Part shown: in pieces, positions 29,523-39,280 of the stretch | Position numbering within the stretch: position 1 is the stretch's first letter | Layout: each line of letters opens with the position of its first letter | NCBI GenBank assembly: GCA_002724635.1 | Contig: PBPM01000001.1 | Location: 1 to 43,715, forward strand | Length of the DNA stretch: 43,715 nt | Reading direction: 5' to 3' | DNA from: Rhodospirillaceae bacterium | GTDB lineage: Bacteria > Pseudomonadota > Alphaproteobacteria > UBA6615 | Notes under the pieces: model-generated | Told to the model about the DNA's origin: nothing | What the model saw: only the letters and a program-made list of their open reading frames with translations | The model's database searches: none | Position numbers and translations under genes: made by a program

Positions 29523-30071
29523 GTGATAGGATACTGCGATATCGCCCCGGGCTGCGAGTGGCACGGACTCTATCACGATACCGAATACGGGTTTCCGACC
29601 GATGACGAGGCCGCCTTGTTCGAGCGGCTGGGGCTCGAGATCAACCAGGCGGGGCTGAGCTGGCTGACGATCCTCAAGAAACGCGCGGGCTTTGTGGCGG
29701 CGTTCGAGAGGTTCGACGTGGACAAGGTCGCGAACTATGGCGACTGCGACCGCGCCCGCCTGCTCGACGACCCCGGGATCATCCGCAATAAGCTTAAGGT
29801 CAACGCGGCGATCCACAACGCCGGCGTGATACGCGAGCTGCGCGCGAGCCATGGAAGTTTTTTTGATTGGCTCACCGAACAACAAAAGCATAACAGGAAC
29901 AACAAGGACGACTGGGTGAACCTGTTCAAGAAGACCTTTAAATTCACCGGCGACGAGATCACTGGCGAGTTCCTGATGAGCACCGGTTTCCTGCCTGGCG
30001 CACACCGAGAGAGCTGCCCGGTGTTTGCGGAGATCGCGAAGCTGGAACCGCCCTGGATGTGCGGCGCCTGA
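29523..30071 (+). CDS. tag: DNA-3-methyladenine glycosylase I
   Basis: 182 residues from GTG 29523. Tag removes 3-methyladenine from alkylated DNA as a base-excision repair step. The N-terminal zinc ligands appear as Cys5 and His18 (LYHDTEYGFP), and the matching pair near the end as His161 and Cys165 (AHRESCPVF). The helix-hairpin catalytic region LGLEINQAGLSWLTILKKR is clear, with Glu39 at the base-recognition position. The C-terminal half (KFTGDEITGEFLMSTGFLPG) is the variant form rather than the E. coli GVVNDH style. It is followed by a bidirectional terminator and faces the convergent NCS2 permease gene. Confidence 0.93.
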   Translation: MIGYCDIAPGCEWHGLYHDTEYGFPTDDEAALFERLGLEINQAGLSWLTILKKRAGFVAAFERFDVDKVANYGDCDRARLLDDPGIIRNKLKVNAAIHNAGVIRELRASHGSFFDWLTEQQKHNRNNKDDWVNLFKKTFKFTGDEITGEFLMSTGFLPGAHRESCPVFAEIAKLEPPWMCGA

Positions 30072-30086
30072 GCCTGAATCAAAACA

Positions 30087-30108
30087 GGCCGGAGAGCAAT
30101 CTCCGGCC
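30087..30108 (-). terminator. Bidirectional terminator between tag and the NCS2 permease
   Basis: A perfect 9-base-pair stem GGCCGGAGA (30087-30095) / TCTCCGGCC (30100-30108) with a GCAA tetraloop. On the minus strand the stem is followed by a T-rich run (tgttttgatt), so it is a good intrinsic terminator for the NCS2 gene; on the plus strand the T-run is short (cgctttgc), giving weaker termination for tag. Confidence 0.85.
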
Positions 30109-30134
30109 CGCTTTGCATTGAAGTGGCTGTATTT

Positions 30135-31430
30135 CTAGATCAGACCGAAGGCGTATAACACGACGAACAGCGCTGCCATGATGTAGACAATCGGGTTCGC
30201 CTCGCTGAAGCGTCCGGTCAGGATCTTGCCGGCCGCATAAACGATGAAGCCGAACGCGATGCCGTGAGCGATCGAGAAGGTGAAGGGCATTATCACCGCA
30301 GCTAAAACCGCTGGCGCGTACTCGGTAACATCCTCCCAATCGACCTCTGTCAAGCCTCGAACCATAAGTACGGCAACGAAAAGCAGCGCTGGTGCTGTCG
30401 CAAAACTCGGCACCAATCCGATAATCGGAGCTAAAAGAAGCGCCAATATAAAAAGGATACCAACGGTGACTGCGGTCAGACCAGTTCGCCCTCCCTCGCG
30501 CACACCTGACGCACTTTCGATGTAAGAAGTCACCGTCGAACTACCGACCATAGATCCGGTGATGGTGGCGATACTGTCCGCAGAAAGGGCTTTCCCCATC
30601 CGCGGGAGTTTGCCGTCTTTATCAAGGAGGCCCGCGCGGTGAGATACGCCTATTAGGGTGCCCGCAGTGTCAAACATGTCAACGAAAAGGAACGCTATTA
30701 TTACCGAGATCATACTGATCTGAAACGCCCCGGCGATATCCAACTGCAAGAAAGTAGGGGCTAGAGATGGGATAGAAAAGTCCATCGCTGCACTGCCTGC
30801 ATGACCGAAGATATGGGCTAATACCGTCGTGCCAATAATACCCAGTATCATTGCACCTGGAACGGCGAGCCGGTCGAGCGCGATAATTGCTACCAAGCCC
30901 AAAGCGACAAGGACTACCGGGACCGTCGCTACGTCGCCGAGGGTTACAAGTGTCGCCGGATGATCAACAGTTACACCTGCAGTCTTCAGTGCTATCACGC
31001 CGATAAACAAACCAATACCTGCCGAAATCGACATTTTAAGGGATTTTGGTATCGAATTGATTATTGCGGCCCGAATTGGAAGCACAGTAATTATCAGGAA
31101 GAATATGCCCGATAGGAAAATAATACCAAGCGCGGTTTGCCATGGCACGCCCATGCCGCCAACTACGCCAAATGCGAAGAACGCATTGAGCCCCATGCCC
31201 GGCGCCAATGCGATCGGATAGTTGGCCCAAAGTCCCATAATTAGGCAGCCAATGGCGGCTGCAATACAGGTGGCGATAAACAACGCCCCTTTGTCCATGC
31301 CTGCCGCGGACATGATGTCAGGGTTAACGATGATTATGTAAGCCATCGTTAAGAAGGTCGTCAGGCCCGCCATCACCTCGACGCGGACTGTCGTTCCATT
31401 CTCCGACAGCTTGAAAAGGTTTTCGAACAT
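30135..31430 (-). CDS. NCS2-family purine permease (AzgA/GhxP-like)
   Basis: 431 residues from the ATG at 31430; a longer open frame to 31487 is rejected because gggag precedes this ATG. About 12-14 transmembrane helices; such proteins import adenine, guanine or hypoxanthine with protons. Family motifs of the AzgA branch: GLTTFLTMAYIIIVNPDIM near the start, GMGLNAFFAFGVV, FLFVDMFDTAGTLIGVS, and GSSTVTSYIESASGVREGGRTG. The exact base is not assignable. Hand counts of three 60-base lines inside the gene (30421, 30781, 31081) give about 43, 50 and 42 percent G+C, lower than the flanking genes look, and it uses ATA and TTA-type codons, suggesting a different origin. Confidence 0.93.
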   Translation of the reverse strand: MFENLFKLSENGTTVRVEVMAGLTTFLTMAYIIIVNPDIMSAAGMDKGALFIATCIAAAIGCLIMGLWANYPIALAPGMGLNAFFAFGVVGGMGVPWQTALGIIFLSGIFFLIITVLPIRAAIINSIPKSLKMSISAGIGLFIGVIALKTAGVTVDHPATLVTLGDVATVPVVLVALGLVAIIALDRLAVPGAMILGIIGTTVLAHIFGHAGSAAMDFSIPSLAPTFLQLDIAGAFQISMISVIIAFLFVDMFDTAGTLIGVSHRAGLLDKDGKLPRMGKALSADSIATITGSMVGSSTVTSYIESASGVREGGRTGLTAVTVGILFILALLLAPIIGLVPSFATAPALLFVAVLMVRGLTEVDWEDVTEYAPAVLAAVIMPFTFSIAHGIAFGFIVYAAGKILTGRFSEANPIVYIMAALFVVLYAFGLI

Positions 31431-31516
31431 ATGGTTGGTCTCCCGTGGTCCCCGTGAATTATCCACGCGAGAGCGGAAGGTGCACAAAATCGTACACGTG
31501 CCGAACGTGAGAACTG

Positions 31517-31557
31517 GCGATTCCCCTCTTGCTGGGAGAACGTTAACGCGATTCCCC
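31517..31557 (-). repeat. Spaced 10-base direct repeat upstream of the NCS2 permease
   Basis: GCGATTCCCC occurs at 31517-31526 and 31548-31557 on the plus strand (GGGGAATCGC on the coding strand of the permease). The copies start 31 bases apart, about three helical turns, 90-130 bases before the permease ATG. This layout resembles paired binding sites for a regulator. Confidence 0.45.
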
Positions 31558-31820
31558 GGTTTGTTTTTATGAATTGTGAACTAAGAAGCGCTGTACAAAC
31601 CGAATGCGAATCGTAGCTATATTGGATGTTTTCGCTTTGTTTTCTGGGCAATTCCGATCCTGTATACGCGTAGGCGATCAAGCGGATTACCGAGACCGAA
31701 TGCAGTCGCCTAGTAACCTATGTGGCCACCGTGAACCTCAATTACCGCCTTCGGATAGACTTGAACAGCAACGTCGTCGCGTCAGCGGATCTGAACCCCC
31801 GGCCGTAAATTCAGGTGCTA

Positions 31821-31848
31821 TGGACAGGCGCGCGCGGTTTTTCATACT
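31821..31848 (+). promoter_or_regulatory. Candidate sigma-70 promoter of proS
   Basis: TGGACA (31821-31826, 5 of 6), a 16-base spacer and CATACT (31843-31848, 4 of 6). The implied start lies about 45 bases before the proS ATG. Confidence 0.38.
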
Positions 31849-31898
31849 CTCCGGCGCCCGTACCCATGATGCGGCCAAGTCCTTGTTGGAGAACGTGA

Positions 31899-33224
31899 AT
31901 GCGGCGTACCCGTTTGTTTTTACCGACGCTGAAGGAAACGCCGGCCGAGGCGCAGATAGTTTCCCACCGGCTGATGCTGCGTGCCGGCCTAGTGCGCCAG
32001 TCCGCCGCAGGGATCTACACATGGTTGCCGACCGGCCTGCGCGTCTTGCAGAAGATAGCGCAGATCGTCCGCGAAGAGCAGGATCGCGCCGGAGCTCAAG
32101 AGGTCCTAATGCCGACAATCCAGTCGGCCGAACTTTGGCGCAGCTCGGGCCGGTACGAGGACTACGGCAAGGAAATGTTGCGTATCACGGATCGCCATGA
32201 TCGCGATCTACTCTATGGGCCTACCGCTGAAGAGGTGATCACCGACATCGTCGCAAACGAGATCTCCAGCTATCGCGATCTGCCAAAGAATCTCTACAAC
32301 ATCCAGTGGAAGTTCCGCGACGAAGTGCGGCCGCGCTTCGGCGTGATGCGTGGACGCGAGTTCCTGATGAAGGACAACTACTCCTTCGATCTGGACAAGG
32401 CCGGCGCGGTGCATTCCTACAACAAGATGTTTCTCGCTTATCTGAGGACCTACGCGCGCATGGGGCTCAAGGCCGTGCCGATGAAGGCGGATACCGGTCC
32501 CATCGGCGGCGATCTTAGCCACGAGTTCATCATCCTGGCTGAGACCGGCGAGAGCGCGGTGTTTTGCGACAAGTCGCTGCTGGAGCTGGACACGCCGGGC
32601 GACGATATTGACTACGACGCGAACCTGCAGCAGGAGGTCGACCGCTGGACCCGTCATTATGCCGCCACCGACGAGATGCATGACCCGGCGAAGTGCGATG
32701 TCGCCGAGGATACGCTGATCACGGCGCGCGGCATTGAGGTTGGACACATCTTCTATTTTGGGACCAAGTATTCCGCACCGCTCGGGGCGTTGGTGCAGGG
32801 GGCCGACGGCCGACAGATTGCGCTGGAGATGGGGTCCTACGGGATAGGCGTCTCGCGGCTAGTCGGTGCAATCATCGAGGCGTCGCACGACGATGACGGC
32901 ATCATCTGGCCGGAGTCAGTTGCGCCGTGGTTGGTCGGCTTGATCAATCTGAAGGTTGGTGACGCCAATTGCGATGCGACGTGCGAGAAGATTTATGCGG
33001 GCCTGCGGGCAGCGGGTGTTGAGGCGCTTTACGACGATCGTGACGAGCGCGCCGGCGGCAAGTTCGCCGATATGGACCTTGTCGGCATCCCTTGGCAGCT
33101 GACGGTGGGGCCGCGGGGTCTCAAGGGCGATAAGATTGAGGTCAAGCAACGCGCGGGCGGCGAGAAGTCGGAAATCGCGCTCGACGCGCTCGTCGACTGG
33201 ATCGCGGCGCGGGCGGGGGCATAG
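31899..33224 (+). CDS. proS: Prolyl-tRNA synthetase, short alphaproteobacterial form
   Basis: 441 residues, lacking the inserted editing domain of the bacterial form, as in alphaproteobacteria and mitochondria. It charges tRNA-Pro. Class II motifs: motif 1 region [21 protein letters not shown], motif 2 with [20 protein letters not shown], motif 3 [16 protein letters not shown]. The anticodon-binding domain follows from about residue 335 ([20 protein letters not shown]). The start ATG 31899 has ggag seven bases upstream. It is followed by the lol genes and dnaE on the same strand; proofreading of mischarged Ala-tRNA-Pro would need a separate enzyme. Confidence 0.97.
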   Translation: MRRTRLFLPTLKETPAEAQIVSHRLMLRAGLVRQSAAGIYTWLPTGLRVLQKIAQIVREEQDRAGAQEVLMPTIQSAELWRSSGRYEDYGKEMLRITDRHDRDLLYGPTAEEVITDIVANEISSYRDLPKNLYNIQWKFRDEVRPRFGVMRGREFLMKDNYSFDLDKAGAVHSYNKMFLAYLRTYARMGLKAVPMKADTGPIGGDLSHEFIILAETGESAVFCDKSLLELDTPGDDIDYDANLQQEVDRWTRHYAATDEMHDPAKCDVAEDTLITARGIEVGHIFYFGTKYSAPLGALVQGADGRQIALEMGSYGIGVSRLVGAIIEASHDDDGIIWPESVAPWLVGLINLKVGDANCDATCEKIYAGLRAAGVEALYDDRDERAGGKFADMDLVGIPWQLTVGPRGLKGDKIEVKQRAGGEKSEIALDALVDWIAARAGA

Positions 33225-33302
33225 GGTGGCCACAATCCGACGCCAGTCTAGCATTTCCGGCCAGCAAGGCCTCCATATCGCATCTCGTAGGCGGTAAGTC
33301 CG

Positions 33303-34547
33303 ATGTTCTCACCGGTTGAATGGATGATCGCTCTGCGCTACATGCGGGCTCGGCGTGCCGAGGGGTTCATATCGGTCATTGCGGGCTTCTCGCTGATGGG
33401 GATCGCTCTCGGCGTGGCGACCCTGATCATCGTCTTGTCGGTGATGAACGGCTTCCGCATGGAGTTGCTCGACCGCATCCTAGGACTGAACGGCCATATT
33501 GCGATCATCAGCTCGACGGGCACACTGTCCGACTACGACCCGCTCGCCGAGAGGGTGAGATTAGTGGACGGAGTTCTTAGCGTCACGCCGCTGGTCGAGG
33601 GTCAGGTGCTGGCGACCAACGGCGCGCGCGCTTCCGGCGCGATGGTACGCGGCCTGACGCCGGAGGCGCTCGCGGCCCGTAGCTCGCTCGCCGGGAACAT
33701 CCAGGTGGGTTCGCTGAGCGATTTCGTCGGGGACGACGCCGTCGTGATGGGATCACGCCTGGCGCGCACGCTTGGCATTCGCATCGGTGACAAGGTGACC
33801 CTAGTCTCGCCCCGTGGCACCGTGACCGCGTTCGGCACAGTGCCGCGAATGCAATCCTACCGGGTGGTTGCGACCTTCGAGATCGGCATGTTCGAGTTAG
33901 ACAGCAGCTTCATCTTCATGCCGTTGCCGGCGGCGCAGCAATATTTCCGTCTAGGCGACACGGTCAACCAGCTCGAAGTTTTCGTAGAGAATCCCGACGA
34001 CTTCCAACGGCAGCGACGGTCGATCGCCGGTGTAATCCAAGCGAACCACAGGGTGTTTGACTGGCAGCAGGCAAACGGGAGTTTTTTCAACGCGTTGCAG
34101 GTCGAACGCAATGTTATGTTCCTGATCCTGACGCTGATCATCTTGGTCGCCGCCTTCAATATCATTTCGAGCCTGATCATGCTGGTGAAGGACAAAGGTT
34201 CGGCCATCGCGATCCTACGCACGGTGGGTGCGTCTCGGGGCATGGTCATGCGAGTATTCTTCATCGTCGGCGCCAGCATCGGCGTGGTCGGGACCATTGC
34301 CGGGGGCCTGTTGGGACTGGTCTTCTCTAAGAATATCGAGGTCATCCGCCGCTGGCTGGAATCCCTGACGGGCACGGATCTTTTCGCCGCGGAGATCTAC
34401 TTCCTGAGCCAGTTGCCGGCCGAGGTCGACTTGGGCGAGGTGGTGATGGTCGTCTGCATGGCGCTCGGACTGTCTGTTCTTGCTACCCTTTATCCCAGCT
34501 GGCGGGCCTCGCGGCTCGATCCGGTCGAGGCGCTGCGCAATGAGTGA
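33303..34547 (+). CDS. lolC: Lipoprotein-releasing ABC transporter permease (LolC/LolE family)
   Basis: 414 residues. With LolD it extracts lipoproteins from the inner membrane and hands them to LolA. Typical MacB/LolC architecture: cytoplasmic start ([18 protein letters not shown]), helix 1 (about 22-48, [20 protein letters not shown]), a large periplasmic domain (about 50-265), then an FtsX domain with three helices, including [20 protein letters not shown]-like sequence at the coupling helix. Only one such gene is seen, so it may combine LolC and LolE roles (LolF-like). The symbol follows common annotation. It overlaps lolD by eight bases. Confidence 0.93.
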   Translation: MFSPVEWMIALRYMRARRAEGFISVIAGFSLMGIALGVATLIIVLSVMNGFRMELLDRILGLNGHIAIISSTGTLSDYDPLAERVRLVDGVLSVTPLVEGQVLATNGARASGAMVRGLTPEALAARSSLAGNIQVGSLSDFVGDDAVVMGSRLARTLGIRIGDKVTLVSPRGTVTAFGTVPRMQSYRVVATFEIGMFELDSSFIFMPLPAAQQYFRLGDTVNQLEVFVENPDDFQRQRRSIAGVIQANHRVFDWQQANGSFFNALQVERNVMFLILTLIILVAAFNIISSLIMLVKDKGSAIAILRTVGASRGMVMRVFFIVGASIGVVGTIAGGLLGLVFSKNIEVIRRWLESLTGTDLFAAEIYFLSQLPAEVDLGEVVMVVCMALGLSVLATLYPSWRASRLDPVEALRNE

Positions 34548-35220
34548 TGCGGCCCTAGAGCTCCGCAATATTTCGCGTACCTTCAGGCAGGGCGGGCGCG
34601 ATATAGAGGTACTGCGCGGCGTGCACATGTCGCTGGTGCCGGGCGAAATCGTAGCGCTTGTCGGTCCATCGGGGGCCGGAAAGTCCACGCTTCTTCATAT
34701 CGCCGGGTTGCTCGAGCGGCCTGATGCCGGGGTTGTCATGATCGGCTCAGAAGACGCCTCGGGCCTACCGGATAGCGATCTTACACGGTTGCGCCGCGGA
34801 ACCCTGGGCTTTGTCTACCAGTTTCACCATCTGTTGCCGGAATTCTCGGCGCTCGAGAACATCATGCTGCCCCAGATGATCGCCGGCACAAGCCGGACCG
34901 AGGCCCGCTCGCGATCCGGCGGATTGCTGGACATGGTCGGGCTAGGCGACCGTTCCACCCATCGACCGGCCCAGCTGAGCGGTGGGGAGCAGCAGCGGGT
35001 CGCTATCGCACGCTCTGTGGCCAACGCACCGGCGGTGTTGCTGGCTGATGAGCCGACGGGCAACCTGGACCCGGAGACGGCAGCGGGCGTGTTCGACAAG
35101 ATGCTCAAGCTGGTGCGCGGAGCCAACCTAGCGGCGCTGATCGGGACCCATAATCACGATCTGGCGGCGCAGATGGACCGGGTTCTGTGCCTGCACGAGG
35201 GGCGCGTCGAGACCGTCTGA
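34540..35220 (+). CDS. lolD: Lipoprotein-releasing ABC transporter ATP-binding protein LolD
   Basis: 226 residues from ATG 34540, overlapping the permease gene by eight bases; the longer open frame is not used. LolD powers lipoprotein release. Walker A GPSGAGKS is at 42-49, the Q-loop region reads [19 protein letters not shown], the signature is [14 protein letters not shown] and Walker B is [14 protein letters not shown]. The LolD-typical LLPEF sequence after the Q-loop supports the subfamily. dnaE follows after 68 bases. Confidence 0.97.
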   Translation: MSDAALELRNISRTFRQGGRDIEVLRGVHMSLVPGEIVALVGPSGAGKSTLLHIAGLLERPDAGVVMIGSEDASGLPDSDLTRLRRGTLGFVYQFHHLLPEFSALENIMLPQMIAGTSRTEARSRSGGLLDMVGLGDRSTHRPAQLSGGEQQRVAIARSVANAPAVLLADEPTGNLDPETAAGVFDKMLKLVRGANLAALIGTHNHDLAAQMDRVLCLHEGRVETV

Positions 35221-35288
35221 CTTTTCCCCGGAATGCATGATATTGCAGCGGCCGTGTGCGGCTCGAATCGGGCTAGTGTCGTTCGGAC

Positions 35289-38200
35289 ATGCGGCAAGCA
35301 CATTTCATCCATCTCAGGGTCCATTCCGCCTTTTCCCTCGCCGAGGGCGCTCTGCGCGTCCCCCAACTGGTCGAGCTTTGCCGTGAGCGGGATATGCCGG
35401 CGGTCGCGATCACCGACACTGGTAACCTGTTCGGTGCTCTGGAATTTTCCATGGCGGCCGCGAAAGCTGGGATTCAGCCGATTGTTGGCTGCCAGTTGGC
35501 GCTGGAAAACGAGGCGGAGGAGGCGCGAGGCAGTCGGCGTGGCGGCAGCCGGCAGCAGGCAGACGATCAGATTGTGCTGCTGGCTCAGTCGGAAAAGGGG
35601 TACGGTAACCTACTGCGGATTGTCAGCCGTTCTTATGTGGAGATGGAAGATGATCGGCAGCCGGTTGTCACCCTGAACGAACTTAAGGGAGAAACGGACG
35701 GCCTGATCGCACTCACAGGCGGGGTTGCGGGCTTACCGGGGCGGTTGATCGCCGAGGGACAGATGGACGCAGCTGAGGCTGCTATTGTGCGCTTGAAGGA
35801 GCTGTTTCCGGGTCGGCTCTACATGGAATTGCAGCGCCACGGGCTTGAGATTGAGGACCGGCTCGAGCCGGCGTTCATCGATCTGGCCTATGTTCACGAC
35901 ATTCCGCTATTGGCGACGAATGAGGCATTCTTCGCTGACGACACCATGTACGAGGCGCATGATGCGCTCCTTTGCATCTCTCAGAGCGTCTACGTATCCC
36001 AAGCCGAGCGACGGCGTGTCACTCAGGAGCACCGTTTCAAGTCGGCATCCGAGATGCGTGCCCTGTTCGCGGACTTGCCCGAGGCCATCGAGAACACGCT
36101 GGTTGTCGCTAAGCGCTGTGCCTTCATGCCAACCGAGGCGCAACCGATGCTGCCGCCATTTCCGACCGAAGGGGACCTCACGGAGGAGCAGGAACTGACC
36201 CGCGAGGCGGAAGAGGGGCTTGAGGCACGCCTCCTCGCTCATGTCTATACCGAGGAGATGGACGAAGCCGCCCGTCAGGGGGCAGCCACTCCCTATAGAG
36301 AAAGGTTAAGGTATGAGCTAGAAACCATTGTTAACATGGGATATTCGGGGTACTTCTTGATCGTCTCCGACTTCATCAAATGGTCCAAGGCCAACGGCGT
36401 TGCGGTTGGTCCCGGTCGCGGTTCGGGCGCGGGGTCCGTTGCTGCCTGGGCGCTGACCATCACCGATCTGGACCCCTTGCGCTTCGGGCTATTCTTCGAG
36501 CGCTTCCTAAATCCGGAACGCGTGTCCATGCCCGACTTCGACATCGATTTCTGTCAGGAGCGGCGGGACGAGGTCATCCACTATGTGCAGCAGAAATTCG
36601 GACATGACCGGGTTGCCCAGATTATCACGTTTGGCAAGCTACAGGCCCGCGCGGTGGTACGAGACGTAGGACGAGTGCTCGAAATGCCCTACGGTCAGGT
36701 CGACCGGATCGCCAAGATGGTGCCTAACAACCCTGCCAACCCCATGACCCTGCAGGAAGCCATCGACAGCGATGAGGCGCTGCAGGCCATGCGTGATGGG
36801 GACGAGACTATCGCGCATCTGTTGGACATCGCGCTCAAGCTTGAGGGCCTCTATAGGAATTCCTCGACCCATGCGGCAGGCGTGGTAATCGGCGACCGGC
36901 CGCTGTCGGACATCATCCCGCTCTACCGCGACCCGCGCGCTGCGACGTTGGCGACGCAGTTCTCGATGAAATATGTCGAGGCGGCGGGGCTCGTGAAGTT
37001 CGACTTTCTGGGGCTTAAGACCTTGGATGTGCTGCAGAAGGCCGTGGAGTATCTTGCGAACCGGGGCATCGAAATCGATCTCGCGACCCTGTCCCTAGAT
37101 GACGAACGAACCTTCCAGATGCTGGCGCGCGGCGATACGACCGGCGTTTTCCAGTGTGAATCGTCTGGTGTGCGCGATGTCCTGCGTAAGTTGAGGCCCG
37201 ATCGGTTCGAGGACATCATCGCCGTTGTCGCGCTTTACCGCCCGGGTCCGATGGACAACATCCCAAGCTATATCTCGCGCAAACACGGCAATGAGACGGT
37301 CGATTACCTGCATGACGATCTGGAGAAGTGCCTAAAGGAGACCTACGGCATCCCGATCTATCAGGAGCAGGTGATGCAGGTGGCCCAAGAGCTAGCCGGC
37401 TATACGCTGGGCGGCGCCGATCTGTTGCGGCGGGCCATGGGCAAGAAAATCCAGTCGGAGATGGACGCCCAGCAAGAGACCTTCGTGGCCGGCGCCGCCG
37501 CGCGCGGCGTTGACGAGGGTACTTCGACACGCATCTTCGAGACCATCGCGAAATTTGCCGGCTACGGCTTCAACAAGGCGCATGCTGCCGCCTACGCGCT
37601 GATCGCATATCAGACCGCCTATCTAAAGGCGAATTATCCGATCGAGTTCTTCGCTGCCTCGATGACGCTGGACATGGGCAATACCGACAAGCTGGCGATC
37701 TACAAGCAGGAGCTCGCGAAGAACCGTATTGAACTGCTACCCCCGGACGTCAACCGCTCGGGCGTCGACTTCACCGTCGCCTTCATCAATCCCGATGCGG
37801 CCGAAACGGAACGGCACGTTGATGATAACACGCTGGCACCGGCAATCGGCGGTATTCACTATGCGCTAGCAGCCATCAAAGGCGTTGGCAGGGCCGCAAT
37901 GGCCGACCTCGTGCGCGAGCGCAAGACCAACGGAGCCTTCAGGACACCCTATGAGGTCGCCAGCCGCCTCGATGCCCACGTGCTTAACCGCCGCCAGCTC
38001 GAACAGCTGGTCCGGGCAGGCGCCTTCGACGGCCTAGATGCAAACCGGGCGCGTACCTTTGATGCGATCGACCAGATCCTCGGTCATGCCCAGTCCATCC
38101 AGCGCGAAAGAGAGAGCGGCCAGTTCAGCCTGCTGGGCGATGTTGATGCGGCCGGCGGTATGCCCGAGCCGATCCCCGCCGACCGTGCAGACTGGTCCCA

Positions 38201-38843
38201 GGCAGACCGGCTGCAGCGCGAGCTGGATGCCGTCGGGTTCTACATGTCGGCCCATCCGCTGGACGAGTATGGCAGCCTGCTCGAACGGCTGGGGGTTGTG
38301 GGCAGCGCGGAACTGGAGCAGACCATCGAGCGTCAGGGCGGCGCGGCCAACGTGGTGCTCGCCGGTTCGGTGATCGCGCTGCAGCAACGTACGTCCCAGC
38401 GTGGCAGCCGGTATGCCTTCGTGCAGCTGTCTGATGCAGCAGGGACGTTTGAGGTCACCATGTTCGCCGAGGTGCTGGCAGCCTCGCGCGATATCTTGGA
38501 GAGCGGCAAGCCGGTGCTTGTCCAGACTGCGGCGCGGATCGAAGAAGGACAGCTGCGGCTCACCGGGCAAAGCGTGCGCGAACTTGAGGAGGCGGCGGCG
38601 AGTGCGCCGGTCGCCATCAAGATATGGGTCGACGGAGAGCCGCCGATCAGCTCTCTGAAGTCGCTGATAGACCGCGAGGCGCGCCCGAGAGAGGGGCGTC
38701 GCGCCAATGGGCACATCCGCCTGATCATTCCCGACGGGGACCAGGACGTAATCGTTCGCCTTGATGGGGGATATCTGTGTACGCCGGAGTTGAACCGCGC
38801 CATGCGGGCGATTCCCGGAGTAGTCGACGTGCAGGAAATCTGA
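35289..38843 (+). CDS. dnaE: DNA polymerase III alpha subunit
   Basis: 1184 residues, the normal DnaE1 length. It is the replicative polymerase of the chromosome. The N-terminal PHP domain begins HLRVHSAFSLAEGAL; the first metal-binding HxH is HLR, as in many proteobacteria whose PHP domain is inactive. Polymerase acidic residues: Asp418 and Asp420 in PDFDIDFCQERR and Asp572 in LVKFDFLGLKTL. The palm also has GPGRGSGAGSVAAW. C-terminal parts: tandem HhH region (about 860-930), beta-clamp motif near QFSLLGDV, and an OB-fold (VVLAGSVIALQQRTSQRGSRY). Intact. Its position after proS-lolC-lolD is typical of alphaproteobacteria. Confidence 0.98.
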   Translation: MRQAHFIHLRVHSAFSLAEGALRVPQLVELCRERDMPAVAITDTGNLFGALEFSMAAAKAGIQPIVGCQLALENEAEEARGSRRGGSRQQADDQIVLLAQSEKGYGNLLRIVSRSYVEMEDDRQPVVTLNELKGETDGLIALTGGVAGLPGRLIAEGQMDAAEAAIVRLKELFPGRLYMELQRHGLEIEDRLEPAFIDLAYVHDIPLLATNEAFFADDTMYEAHDALLCISQSVYVSQAERRRVTQEHRFKSASEMRALFADLPEAIENTLVVAKRCAFMPTEAQPMLPPFPTEGDLTEEQELTREAEEGLEARLLAHVYTEEMDEAARQGAATPYRERLRYELETIVNMGYSGYFLIVSDFIKWSKANGVAVGPGRGSGAGSVAAWALTITDLDPLRFGLFFERFLNPERVSMPDFDIDFCQERRDEVIHYVQQKFGHDRVAQIITFGKLQARAVVRDVGRVLEMPYGQVDRIAKMVPNNPANPMTLQEAIDSDEALQAMRDGDETIAHLLDIALKLEGLYRNSSTHAAGVVIGDRPLSDIIPLYRDPRAATLATQFSMKYVEAAGLVKFDFLGLKTLDVLQKAVEYLANRGIEIDLATLSLDDERTFQMLARGDTTGVFQCESSGVRDVLRKLRPDRFEDIIAVVALYRPGPMDNIPSYISRKHGNETVDYLHDDLEKCLKETYGIPIYQEQVMQVAQELAGYTLGGADLLRRAMGKKIQSEMDAQQETFVAGAAARGVDEGTSTRIFETIAKFAGYGFNKAHAAAYALIAYQTAYLKANYPIEFFAASMTLDMGNTDKLAIYKQELAKNRIELLPPDVNRSGVDFTVAFINPDAAETERHVDDNTLAPAIGGIHYALAAIKGVGRAAMADLVRERKTNGAFRTPYEVASRLDAHVLNRRQLEQLVRAGAFDGLDANRARTFDAIDQILGHAQSIQRERESGQFSLLGDVDAAGGMPEPIPADRADWSQADRLQRELDAVGFYMSAHPLDEYGSLLERLGVVGSAELEQTIERQGGAANVVLAGSVIALQQRTSQRGSRYAFVQLSDAAGTFEVTMFAEVLAASRDILESGKPVLVQTAARIEEGQLRLTGQSVRELEEAAASAPVAIKIWVDGEPPISSLKSLIDREARPREGRRANGHIRLIIPDGDQDVIVRLDGGYLCTPELNRAMRAIPGVVDVQEI

Positions 38844-38871
38844 CGTCGGCTGCCAGTGCGCCGGCTCGTAC

Positions 38872-38900
38872 TTTACGTGCCTCCGGTTTTTGGGTGTAAT
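38872..38900 (+). promoter_or_regulatory. Candidate sigma-70 promoter of the cupin pair
   Basis: TTTACG (38872-38877, 4 of 6), a 17-base spacer and TGTAAT (38895-38900, 5 of 6), about 30 bases before the first cupin ATG. It suggests the cupins are transcribed separately from dnaE. Confidence 0.45.
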
Positions 38901-38932
38901 CCCGCCCGGGGTATTTGAGGAGAGATACGAGC

Positions 38933-39262
38933 ATGTCAACGAAACTGACGGAAAAGACGGCCAGCGAGGCGGCGGACCGCGAGGTCGGCCATTTCGAAAT
39001 TCTAGTCGATGACGAAAAAACCCGCGTCACCCAGTGGCGCATCAAGCCGGGCCAGCAGACCGGCTGGCATTTGCATGATTTTGACTATCTGACAATCCAG
39101 CAGTCCGAGGGACGCCTCCACATGGATCACGCGGACGGCATCCAGCGCAACGTCGATTACGTTCCCGGCAAGGCGGTCTTGATCAAGGCGCCGGTGGAGC
39201 ATAACGCCACAAATGTCGGTGATATAGACATTCGTGTTCTGGAAATCGAATATAAGTACTGA
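38933..39262 (+). CDS. Small cupin-domain protein, first of a tandem pair
   Basis: 109 residues from ATG 38933, with an aggagag ribosome site eight bases upstream; an in-frame TTG at 38915 is rejected. A single cupin beta-barrel with metal-ligand candidates His46, His48 and Asp51 (GWHLHDFDY) in motif 1 and His90 (PVEHNATN) in motif 2. The usual Glu of motif 1 appears replaced by Asp. No signal peptide. Function not recognised; small cupins can be isomerases, dioxygenases or ligand-binding proteins. The next gene is a clear paralogue: 26 of the first 52 residues are identical without gaps by hand count, and both end in LEIEYK. Confidence 0.85.
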   Translation: MSTKLTEKTASEAADREVGHFEILVDDEKTRVTQWRIKPGQQTGWHLHDFDYLTIQQSEGRLHMDHADGIQRNVDYVPGKAVLIKAPVEHNATNVGDIDIRVLEIEYKY

Positions 39263-39280
39263 GGCGTAGGGGAGGCCGAA

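Larger units (their letters stand above)
31431..31898. other. Gene-free stretch between the NCS2 permease and proS
   Basis: 468 bases between divergent genes with no convincing gene. Its left part is as A+T-rich as the permease gene. It contains a spaced 10-base direct repeat (31517-31557) and a proS promoter candidate. I looked for a purine or preQ1-type riboswitch before the permease and saw none. The 198-residue open frame across it runs 300 bases into proS in another frame and is not credible. Confidence 0.6.

Noticed and set aside
31431-31640. Possible purine riboswitch before the NCS2 permease
   Set aside because: No conserved purine-aptamer core or paired loops could be found on the minus strand; only direct repeats are seen.
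31604-32200. Open frame of 198 codons before and into proS
   Set aside because: More than half of it overlaps proS in another frame; it has no ribosome site and no recognisable motif.
38034-38939. Minus-strand open frame of 301 codons opposite the dnaE 3' end
   Set aside because: Antisense to the conserved dnaE C-terminal region, with no domain match by eye.
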